From Sphingobacterium spiritivorum (GTDB taxonomy: Bacteria > Bacteroidota > Bacteroidia > Sphingobacteriales > Sphingobacteriaceae), in NCBI RefSeq assembly GCF_016725325.1, contig NZ_CP068083.1:248001-312000 (forward strand): DNA of 64,000 nt, written 5' to 3'. Below, in pieces: positions 19,300-30,400 of the stretch; within the stretch, counting starts at the first letter, position 1, and each line of letters begins with the position of its first letter. The notes beneath the pieces were generated by a model that did not search any database, was not told the DNA's origin, and was given only the letters and a program-made list of their open reading frames with translations. The translations under genes were made by a program, and so were the position numbers.

Positions 19300-19358
19300 A
19301 ATTACCGTCTGGCGAAAGACATCAATGTTGCTGATTATTAGTCTCAAAAAAATTGAAC

Positions 19359-19366
19359 CAAAATTA
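19359..19366 (-). promoter_or_regulatory. Predicted -7 box for the lipoprotein gene
   Basis: The minus strand reads TAATTTTG, a match to the Bacteroidota -7 consensus TAnnTTTG. Transcription would start near 19352, giving a leader of about 50 nt for the ATG at 19299. A T-rich TTTTTTG upstream could serve as a -33 element. Confidence 0.45.
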
Positions 19367-19404
19367 CATTTTTATTTAAAACAAAAAACAGTTATTCTTT
19401 TAAC

Positions 19405-19412
19405 TACCTTTG
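19405..19412 (+). promoter_or_regulatory. Predicted -7 box for the RhlE-type helicase gene
   Basis: TACCTTTG matches TAnnTTTG. Transcription would start near 19418, which places the upstream in-frame TTG at 19410 inside the promoter and argues for a translation start further downstream. It is back-to-back with the lipoprotein promoter at 19359-19366. Confidence 0.5.
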
Positions 19413-19460
19413 CAGCTGATTGATACTGACAAAAAAGTCAGCATTATAAAATTCAACAAT

Positions 19461-20717
19461 TTGCAATTCAAAGATTTAAAACTTATAGCACCTATCCTGA
19501 AGGCATTGGAAGCTTCAGGATATCAGAATCCGACACCTATTCAGGAACAAGCAATCCCTATCATCTTTCAACGTAAAGATCTCCTGGCCTGCGCACAGAC
19601 AGGAACTGGAAAAACAGCGGCTTTTGCCATTCCTATCCTGCAGATGCTGACCTATTCCAAAGAAAAGACTGCTCAAAAAAGAATACGCACGCTGGTGCTG
19701 ACACCTACACGTGAATTAGCCATACAGATCAAAGAAAATTTTGATGCATACTCCAAAGAATTACCTATTCGTAATCTGGTCATATATGGTGGTGTGGGAC
19801 AACAGCCGCAGCGTGATGCCTTAAAAAAAGGAATTGATATCCTCATTGCGACTCCAGGGCGCCTGCTCGACCTGTACAATCAAAGGTTTATTGATCTCAA
19901 ACAACTGGAGTATTTTGTACTGGATGAAGCCGACAGAATGCTGGACATGGGATTTATCCATGACGTTAAAAAGGTGATTTCTATCATTCCTAAAAAGAGA
20001 CAGACACTGTTGTTTTCAGCAACAATGCCTGCAGAGATTCAGAAACTGGCATCTCATATTCTGGAAGATCCAAGCAAAGTAGAAGTAACTCCGGAATCTA
20101 CCACAGCAGAAAAAATACAGCAGTCGGTTTATTTTGTCAGCAAATCAGACAAACGTCATCTGCTTACGCATCTGCTCAAATCCGAAAATATTGAACATAC
20201 GCTGGTATTCTCCAGAACAAAACATGGTGCTGACCGAATTGCCAAAGATCTGGCAAAACAGGGCATACAAGCCGCAGCTATCCATGGTAACAAATCGCAA
20301 TCAGCCAGACAAAATGCACTGACTAATTTCAAAGATCGCAAACTTCGCGTACTGGTAGCGACAGATATCGCAGCAAGAGGGATTGATATCGATGATCTGT
20401 CTTATGTGATTAACTTTGATCTTCCAAATATCCCGGAATCTTATGTACACCGGATAGGACGTACAGGACGTGCCGGAAAGGATGGCAAGGCAATTTCATT
20501 CTGTGATGATGAGGAATACGCATACTTATTGGATATTGAAAAATCCATTCGGATGGAAATACCAAGAGTGGAAGAGCATCCTTACAGCTTACATATCTCT
20601 CCGAAGAAACCAGGACAAGCAGCTAAGAAACCAGCTACAGACAAAAACAGAAGCAAAGCCAGATCCGGAGCCAGTAAAAAACCCTTCAGAAGAGGAAAAT
20701 TTAAAACAAAAGACTAA
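19461..20717 (+). CDS. rhlE: DEAD-box ATP-dependent RNA helicase, RhlE type
   Basis: An RNA helicase that unwinds structured RNA, probably in ribosome assembly, mRNA decay or cold adaptation. Visible motifs, numbered from the TTG at 19461 (418 residues): Q motif ([10 protein letters not shown], 21-30), Walker A AQTGTGKT (45-52), PTRELA (82-87), TPGR (131-134), DEAD (155-158), SAT (186-188), ARGIDI and HRIGRTGR in the second RecA domain, then a Lys/Arg-rich basic tail that probably binds RNA. There is no in-frame ATG before Walker A, so a non-ATG start is required. TTG 19461 gives the family-typical N-terminus QFKDLKLI, whereas TTG 19410 lies inside the predicted promoter. A strong terminator follows. 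Confidence 0.92.
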   Translation: MQFKDLKLIAPILKALEASGYQNPTPIQEQAIPIIFQRKDLLACAQTGTGKTAAFAIPILQMLTYSKEKTAQKRIRTLVLTPTRELAIQIKENFDAYSKELPIRNLVIYGGVGQQPQRDALKKGIDILIATPGRLLDLYNQRFIDLKQLEYFVLDEADRMLDMGFIHDVKKVISIIPKKRQTLLFSATMPAEIQKLASHILEDPSKVEVTPESTTAEKIQQSVYFVSKSDKRHLLTHLLKSENIEHTLVFSRTKHGADRIAKDLAKQGIQAAAIHGNKSQSARQNALTNFKDRKLRVLVATDIAARGIDIDDLSYVINFDLPNIPESYVHRIGRTGRAGKDGKAISFCDDEEYAYLLDIEKSIRMEIPRVEEHPYSLHISPKKPGQAAKKPATDKNRSKARSGASKKPFRRGKFKTKD

Positions 20718-20736
20718 GAATTCATACGCCATAACA

Positions 20737-20779
20737 GAAGCCCGACCAATCGTAAAAATTGGTCGGGCTTCTTTTTTTT
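20737..20779 (+). terminator. Strong Rho-independent terminator after the helicase gene
   Basis: A perfect 14-bp stem (GAAGCCCGACCAAT, 20737-20750, with its complement at 20758-20771) and a 7-nt loop are followed by eight T residues. It ends the helicase transcript. Confidence 0.92.
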
Positions 20780-21453
20780 ATGTTTACGCCACACCTATAC
20801 AACGGTATTTTTATCTGTACTCAACAGCTAGATTGAAACGAATAAAAGTCTGTTGACTTCGCATTCGATTATCCAAATTTTGTACTTAAAGAACAATACA
20901 ACAATCAATTCGAATATTATAAAAATCCTCACCACCCTATTTTTGCAAAACAAAAGTGTATTTAATATACGCTAAAATGATCTTCACTAACAAAATACAG
21001 CATCATATTTAGGTATAAAACTATCTCTTCTGTCTAAGGTATCGATCGATATAACTTTTGTTGCTTACCTAACAGAAAAAAAATCAGGTTTAGCCTCTTC
21101 GAAACATATGGAAAGACATACAAAATATAGTTTAAAAAAAGGGAAACCGGATGCTCTTTCATATAACAGTATACCATTTGTTAAAGGCAGTTGTATTCAC
21201 TCGGATATAAATCCCAATTCAAATAGAAAATCTGAAAAACACAAGGAGATAAGTCATACGAAAAACGTTAGGGAAGCATTACATTTTCAAAAGCAAAGCA
21301 AGTCTTTTCAGATAAAGCTACACTATTATTACATAGAAAATACCGCATTAAAATCACGGTCATTTTTAGTGCACTCAAAAAAAATATTCATTTCACTTCA
21401 TTCCATTTTCCTTATCTGAACGATGGGAGCAACCAAAGATATCTGTATACTTT
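20780..21453 (+). other. Long AT-rich leader region before the giant adhesin gene
   Basis: About 670 nt without a convincing gene. A TATTTTTG at 20938-20945 matches the -7 consensus and could start a roughly 500-nt leader or a small RNA. A 103-residue ORF at 21108-21419 has low-complexity, Lys/Ser/His-rich composition and no recognisable domain, so I do not call it. The promoter of the adhesin must lie here or just before 21454, but I cannot place it with confidence. Confidence 0.5.
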
Positions 21454-24400
21454 ATGACTATTTTCAATATTAAAAAAGCAGTATTCTTCCTTTTACTTCT
21501 TACAAGCATAAAAAGTTTTGGAACACCTCTAACATTAATTAACGCAGACATACAGACCAAAACCACAAGTTTTCCTGCAACACAAGGTAGAACGCAAACC
21601 CTGGCCGGTGGAACGGAGAATTTTATTACCGTTTGGGATATGAGCAAATCTTCCGGAAGCCCAAGTACTTCAACCAGCCTGCGTTTTGGGATTACTACCT
21701 GGCAGAATAAACCGGTCAGTTATACCTGGACAGCATCGGATGGCAGTAGTGACAGTGGAACATTGGCAACAGATAACTCAGCCTTGATTACAGGTCTGCC
21801 CTCCGGCGAAATCATCACATTAAGCATCGATTCTGAAATAGAGGCCATTTCTATTGCTGCCAACAGAGGCAATGACATACGACGTCTTGTCGACATTACC
21901 CAATGGGGTGATGCAACCTGGACCACAATGGAAAATGCCTTTAACGATTGTGTCAATCTCAACGTTACCGCTACTGACACGCCTGATTTGAGCGCAGTAA
22001 CTTCTATGCGAAATATGTTTAGAAACTGTCAATCGCTGACCGGTCCTGCGAACATTGGTAGTTGGAATACAACAAGTGTCCGTAATATGCAGGGCATGTT
22101 TGAAGTTGCCCTTGCTTTTAATCAGGATATTAGCAGCTGGAATACGGCAAACGTGACCAATATGAGTTATATGTTTGGTCTTGCCAGATCATTCAATCAA
22201 AATATAAGCAATTGGAATACGACAAACGTGACCAATATGGAGTCAATGTTTCAGGATGCCCGCACATTCAATCAAAACATAGGAAACTGGAATACACAAA
22301 ATGTTACCGATATGAGCGGAATGTTTGCTAATGCATTGATTTTCAATAAAGATATCAGCAATTGGCGTACATCAAATGTAACCAATATGAGCTACATGTT
22401 TAGAAATGCAGAAGCCTTTAACCAAAACATCAGCAGTTGGGATACACATAAAGTGACAGATATGAGTGGAATGTTTTGTTATAGCACAGCATTTAATCAA
22501 CCCATTGGCAACTGGAATACTGCTGCAGTAACTAATATGTATATTATGTTTGCCGGTGCCAAAAATTTTAATCAGGATATTGGCAATTGGAATACCTCAT
22601 CTGTAACCAACATGCTGGGGACGTTTGACTCAGCAACATCTTTTAACAAACCTATAGGTAATTGGAATACTGCAGCAGTCACCAATATGCATGGCATGTT
22701 TAATCTTGCCAGGTCTTTTAATCAGGATATAAGCCGTTGGGATGTTTCCTCAGTAATCCGTTTAGGTTATATGTTTACAGAAGCCTCTGCTTTTAATCAG
22801 AATATAGGCAATTGGCAGTTAAATCCAAATGTGGATATGACTGAAATGTTAATCAATTCAGGAATGAATTGTATAAATTATTCATCTACACTAAACGGAT
22901 GGGCAAACAATACAAACACTCCTTCTGGACGTAATTTGGGAGCACAGGGCAGACAATACGGTACCAATGCCGAAGCAGCCCGAATACGACTGACTACAAC
23001 CAAAGGTTGGACCATTACCGGAGACAGACAAAGCGGACAAAGCTGTGGACTATCACAAACCCTTACAGCTACCGATATAGTCAAAACCTACGGCGATGCG
23101 TCTTTTATACCTAATGCAACAGCAAGTTCAGGTCTTGAGGTAAGCTATTTATCAGCAGACAACAGCATTGCAGAAGCCTTTCAGGACAGCGCAGACGGTA
23201 ACAAATGGAAACTGAAAATCAACAAAGCAGGACAAGTCAACATTACGGCAAAACAAGCCGGAGATGCGACTAACGATCCGGCTACAGATGTAATTTTCAA
23301 GTTGACCATTGGTAAAGCACCATTAATCGTCACAGCCAATGCTCTATCCAAAGAATACGGCACGGCAGACCCTGTATTGACTTATACTGCAACTGGATTT
23401 GTAAACAGTGATGATCAGACAGTGCTTAACGGTTTATTAACGAGAACCACAGGAGAAACTATAGGAACGTATGCCATTGGACAAGGAACATTAAGTAATG
23501 ATAATTACAGCATAGCCTATACAGGAGCAGACTTTACCATTACTGCTGCAAAAAGAGATTTTGTCACCGTATGGTCTGAATTTGGTAGTACTGCTATCAG
23601 GTTTTACATCAATACCTCTACAGGTGGATCAATAGACTATTTCTGGAGAGCATCAGGAGGCAGTACTGGTAGCGGGACAATTCCGGCAGACAGTAAGAAT
23701 GTTGTCATTAGTGGTTTACCGGCAAACGAGAAAATTACCTTAAACCTTAAACCAGACAACCTCAAGGCCTTTTCCATTTCTGGAGGAGATAATATGCGTC
23801 TTATTGATGTTGCACAGTGGGGTACCGCAACCTGGAGTACAATGTACGCTGCATTTAAAACTGCTCAAAATCTCAATATCACAGCTACCGATATACCAGA
23901 TTTCAGCGAAGTTACCGATATGAGCTGGATGTTTGAAGGATGTATCTCACTAAACGGCCCTGCTAATATAGGCAGTTGGAATATGTCGAATGTGATTGGA
24001 ATGTCCTATATGTTCTACGGAGCAAAAATCTTCAATCAAAACATCGGCACCTGGAATATAGCAAACGTAAACAATATGCAAGCTATGTTTTTAGGCGCAA
24101 CAAAATTTAATCAGGACATCAGTAGTTGGAACACCTCAAAGTTAGTCATGATGGATTTTATGTTTCAGGATGCAACAGAATTCAATCAGGACATCAGCAA
24201 TTGGAATCTCAGCCAGGCCCACAATATGGGCGCTATGTTTAGGAATGCGACCTCTTTTAACCAGGATATCAGCAACTGGAATACAGCAAATGTAGGTTCT
24301 ATGACTATGATGTTTGAGAATGCAACATCCTTTAATCAGAACATCAGCGGATGGAATACGCAAAGGGTATACGCTATGAGATCGATGTTCAACGGAGCAA

Positions 24401-27400
24401 GTGCGTTCAACCAAAATCTTGGCGCCTGGCAGCTTAAACCTGACGTCAATATGGCCAATATGCTGGACAATTCCGGATTGGATTGCCAGAACTACTCGTT
24501 TACACTAAACGGTTGGGCAAACAATCCCAATACACCTTCAGGACGTAATCTGGGAGCAGCCGGAAAAACATACGGTACTAATGCCGAAGCAACAAGAATA
24601 TTGCTTACCAATAGTAAAGGATGGACCATTACCGGAGACATGGCGGGTACACAAAGCTGTGGACTATCACAAACCCTTACAGCTACCGATATGGTCAAAA
24701 CCTACGGCGATGCGTCTTTTATACCTAATGCAACAGCAAGTTCAGGTCTTGAGGTAAGCTATTTATCAGCAGACAACAGCATTGCAGAAGCCTTTCAGGA
24801 CAGCGCAGACGGTAACAAATGGAAACTGAAAATCAACAAAGCAGGACAAGTCAACATTACGGCAAAACAAGCCGGAGATGCGACTAACGATCCGGCATCG
24901 GATGTCATCTTTAAGCTCACCATTGGTAAAGCACCATTAACCATTACAGCCAATGCCCTGTCCAAAGAATACGGCACGGCAGACCCTGTATTGACTTATA
25001 CTGCAACTGGATTTGTAAACAGTGATGATCAGACAGTGCTTAACGGTTTATTAACGAGAACCACAGGAGAAACTATAGGAACGTATGCCATTGGACAAGG
25101 AACATTAAGTAATGATAATTACAGCATAGCCTATACAGGAGCAGACTTTACCATTACTGCTGCAAAAAGAGATTTTGTCACCAAATGGGACATGAGCAAG
25201 TCTGGTAGTGGTAATAACAAGTTAGAATTCTATATAAATACTTCCGGTTCTCTGGTACCTTATACCTGGACGTCATCAGGTGGTAGTAGTGGTAGTGGTA
25301 CCGTAACAGCCGCCGCCTCCATAACCGGATTACCGGCAGGCGAGATCATCACACTGCGTATAGATCCAACGTATCTCAAAGCGTTTAGCATGGCAATTTC
25401 ATTATCCAGTCCCAGTGCTAATAGCCTTCCTGATGCAATACGACTTATAGAAGTAGTGCAGTGGGGTACTAGCAAACTGGAAACCACGAAACGTGCTTTT
25501 TCAGGCTGTGAAAATCTCAACATCACGGCGACCGACCAGCCCGATCTCAGCAGCGTGACCGATATGAGTGAGATGTTTACTGGATGTAAAACCCTGAACG
25601 GCCCTGCAAATATTGGCAATTGGAATACCACAAACGTAACCAATATGAGGAGCATGTTTAACATAGCGTCTGCCTTTAACCAGGACATTGGAGGTTGGAA
25701 TACGGCAAACGTAACCAATATGTCGAATATGTTTCACAGAGCTGATGCTTTTAATCAAAACATAGGAGGTTGGAATACAGAAAAGGTAACCAATATGAAT
25801 GGCACGTTTAGAAGTGCATCTGCCTTTAACCAGGACATTGGAGGCTGGAATACAGAAAAAGTAACCGATATGAGTTATATGTTCAGTGATACTAAAGTAT
25901 TTAACCAAAACATCAGCAACTGGAATACGGCAAATGTAACCAATATGTCAAATATGTTTCAGAGAGCGATGGCTTTTGACCAGAATATTAGCAGCTGGAA
26001 TACGGAAAAAGTGACCAATATGATGAATATGTTCAGTAGTGCCAAAGTATTTAACCAACCTATTGGAAGCTGGAATACCGGAAATGTAACCAACATGAGT
26101 GCTATGTTCTTCGGTGCATCTGCTTTTAACCAGCCCATTAGCAACTGGAATACGGCAAAGGTGACCAATATGAGTTATATGTTCTATCTGACCAAAGTAT
26201 TTAACCAGCCTATCGGAAACTGGGATACCGGAAACGTAACAGACATGAGTTTTATGTTCTACGATGCCGCTGCTTTTAACCAGCCCATTAGCAACTGGAA
26301 TACGGCGAAGGTAACCACCATGTATAGGATGTTTTTCCTAGCTCCCGTTTTTAATCAGGATATTAATAACTGGAATACAGCAAATGTAACTTCCATGTCC
26401 GAGATGTTTACTAATGCAACTTCTTTCAACCGGGATATAAGCAGTTGGAATACAGCAAATGTAACTTCCATGTCTGAGATGTTTACTAATGCAACTTCTT
26501 TCAACCGGGATATAAGCAGTTGGAATACAGGCAAGGTAACTGATATGCGTTCCATGTTTAACGGAGCGGGCGTATTCAACCAAAACCTCGGTAAATGGCA
26601 GCTCAACCCTGCAGTTAATATGACCAATATGCTGGACAATTCCGGATTGGATTGCCAAAACTATTCGTTTACACTACAAGGTTGGGCAAACAACCCCAAT
26701 ACGCCTTCAGGACGTAATCTGGGAGCGTCCCTCAAAGAATATGGTACTAATGCCGCAACGGCAAGAACATTGCTTACCACTTCCAAAGGCTGGACCATTA
26801 CCGGAGACAGTCCAAGCGGACAAAGCTGTGGACTACCACAGACCATTACGGCAAATGATATAGTCAAAATCTACGGAGATGCGCCTTTTGGGCCTGACGC
26901 AACAGCAAGTTCAGGTCTTGAGGTAAGCTATGTCTCCGCTGACAACAGCATAGCCGAAGCTTTTCAGGATGCAACAGATGGCAATAAATGGAAAATCAAA
27001 ATCAACAAAGCAGGACTAGTTAATATCACGGCAAAACAAGTCGGAGATGCGACTTATAATCCGGCATCGGATGTCATCTTTAAACTGACCATCAACAAGG
27101 CAAAACTTACTGTTACTGCCAATGCCCAATCAAAAGAATACGGCACAGCAGACCCTGTATTGACTTATACCGCTACAGGATTTGTAAACGGTGATGACCA
27201 GAAAGTGCTTAATGGTTTATTAAAGAGAACAACAGGCGAAGCTGTAGGAACTTATGTCATTGAACAGGGAACAGTAAGTAATGACAATTACACCATTGCC
27301 TATACAGGAGCAGACTTTACTATTACTGATACAACGGGAGATTTTGTTACCGTTTGGGATATGAGTAAACCTGGTTCCGGCACTAATACAATCAAATTTT

Positions 27401-30400
27401 ATCCAACCACATCTCCGGGCGGGTCAATAGACTATTTTTGGATGGCATCAGGAGGCAGTACAGGCGGCGGAACAATTGCAGCAGGCACTTTCGAAGTTGC
27501 TATTTCAAACTTGCCGGCAAACGAAATTGTCACCCTTAACCTAAAGCCTGCGCATCTCAAAGCTATTAAAATCAGGGACCTGCAACTGAACCCTGAGCGA
27601 TTAAAATTAATTGATATAAGCCAATGGGGTACGGCACAATGGAGTACAATGAGATATGCATTTCTCGACTGTCATAATCTAAATATTACCGCAACAGATG
27701 TACCCGATTTCAGCAACGTTGTCGATATGTCCCGTATGTTTCAATCATGTTCCTCACTCAATGGTCCTGTCAATATAGGTAGCTGGAACACAGTGAATGT
27801 TACGGATATGTTCTATCTGTTTAATGAAGCAACCATTTTTAACCAAGATGTAGGCGGCTGGAATACAGCGAAGGTCACTAATATGAGCGGCATGTTTCAA
27901 GGTGCCAGAGCATTCAATCAAAATGTAGGCAGCTGGAATACCGCTAATGTAACCGATATGTCCACTATGTTTAACAATGCCCGCGCCTTTAACCAAAACA
28001 TCAGCAACTGGAATACGGAAAATGTAACCGATATGGCAGCAATGTTTGATTCTGCAAGCCTTTTTAATCAGGATATAGGCAACTGGAATACAGCTAATGT
28101 AACTAGCATGTACAGCATGTTTGAGGAAGCAAAAGTCTTTAATCAAGATATAGGCAACTGGAATACAGCTAATGTGACCAATATGAACAGCATGTTTTCC
28201 AATGCACGGGCTTTTAACCAGAATATAGGCAGCTGGAATACAGCAAAGGTCACCGATATGAGTTTTATGTTTTCCAATGCACAGGCTTTTAACCAGAATA
28301 TCAGCGGATGGAATACGCAAAATGTAACTAATATGAGTTTTATGTTTAGCGATGCCTGGGAATTCAATCAAAACATTGGCAGTTGGAACATCCAAAATGT
28401 AATCAATATGAGCTGGATGTTTCGCAATAGTTCTATGTTCAATCAGGATATCAATAACTGGGACACCCACAATGTAACTGATATGCGTTACATGTTTAAC
28501 GGAGCGGCTATATTCAACCAAAATCTTGGCAAATGGAAACTAAATGCTGCTGTAAATATGGCCAATATGTTCGATAATTCCGCATTAGATTGCCAGAACT
28601 ACTCCCTGACCCTTGTGGGCTGGGCAAATAATGCAAACACACCTTCAGGGCGTAATCTGGGAGCACAGGGCATACAATACGGTACCAATGCCGAAGCAGC
28701 AAGAACATTGCTTACTGGCACCAAAGGATGGACCATTACCGGAGACAGTCCAAGCGGACAAAGCTGTGGACTACCACAGACCATTACGGCAAATGATATA
28801 GTCAAAACCTACGGAGATACGCCCTTTATACCCAATGTAACAGCAAGTTCAGGTCTTGAGGTAAGTTATGTCTCTGCTGACAAAAGCATAGCAGAAGCTT
28901 TTCAGGATGCAACAGATGGTAATAAATGGAAAATCAGAATCAACAAAGCAGGACAAGTCAATATTACAGCCAAACAAGCCGGAGATGCAACATATGACCC
29001 GGCAATGGACGTTATCTTTAAACTGACCATCAATAAGGCAGACTTAACCGTCACAGCCAATGCCTTATCAAAAGTATATGGAACCGCAGATCCGTTATTG
29101 ACCTATACTGCTACAGGATTTGTATATACTAATGACCAAACGGTACTGACAGGCACATTGTCAAGAGCAACAGGCGAAGCAGTGGGAACTTATCCGATCA
29201 ATCAGGGAACATTAAATGCTGAAAATTATAACATTACCTACAACAGCGCGGATTTTATCATTACCAAAGCAACGCTAAACATCGTTGCTGATGCCAAATC
29301 CAAAGTCTATGGTACTACTGATCCGGTATTAACCTATACTGTAACCGGATTCCAAAACGGAGATGATCAATCTATTATCACAGGAGCATTGACCAGAACA
29401 GCAGGTGAAGATGTAGGAAAATATGCGATTCAACAAGGAAAGTTGGGAATAAGTAACAACTATGATATTGCTTATACAGGTGCTGATTTCACAATTACTA
29501 AAGCAACGCTGAATATTATTGCCGATGCTAAAACCAAACGATACGGTACCGCCGATCCTGCACTCACCTACACCGTAACCGGTTTTGAAAACGGGGATGA
29601 CCAATCCATTATCACAGGCTCATTGACCAGAACAGCAGGTGAAGATGTAGGTAATTATGCGATTCAACAAGGAACGTTGTCAACAACAGCGGACTATGAC
29701 ATCGTGTACACCGGTGCTGACCTGACCATAACAAAAGCAACACTGAATATCACAGCAGATGCCAAAACCAAACGATACGGTACTGCAGATCCTACACTCA
29801 CCTACACCATAACCGGTTTTGAAAACGGGGATGACCAATCCATTATCACAGGCTCATTGACCAGAACAGCAGGTGAAGATGTAGGGAAATATGCGATTCA
29901 ACAAGGAACGTTGTCAACAACAGCGGACTATGACATCGTGTACACCGGTGCTGACCTGACCATAACAAAAGCAACACTGAATATCATTGCAGATGCTAAA
30001 ACCAAACGATACGGCACCGCCGATCCTGCACTTACCTACACCGTAACCGGTTTTGAAAACGGGGATGACCAATCCATTATCACAGGCTCATTGACCAGAA
30101 CAGCAGGTGAAGATGTAGGTAATTATGCGATTCAACAAGGAGCGTTGGGAATAAGTAACAACTATGATATTGCTTATACAGGTGCTGATTTCACAATTAC
30201 TAAAGCAACGCTGAATATCATTGCAGATGCTAAAACCAAACGATACGGTACCGCGGATCCTGCACTCACCTACACCGTAACCGGTTTTGAAAACGGGGAT
30301 GACCAATCCATTATCACAGGCTCATTGACCAGAATAGCAGGTGAAGATGTAGGTAATTATGTGATTCAACAAGGAACGTTGTCAACAACAGCGGACTATG

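Noticed and set aside
21108..21419. Plus-strand ORF of 103 codons before the adhesin
   Set aside because: Composition is Lys/Ser/His-rich with no domain or signal, it lies in AT-rich leader DNA, and nothing supports translation.
27754..28521. Minus-strand ORF of 255 codons antisense to the adhesin, with similar ones at 25260-25908 and 26338-26658
   Set aside because: Their proteins repeat with the same 25-residue period as the sense DUF285 units, so they are mirror frames of a repetitive coding sequence.
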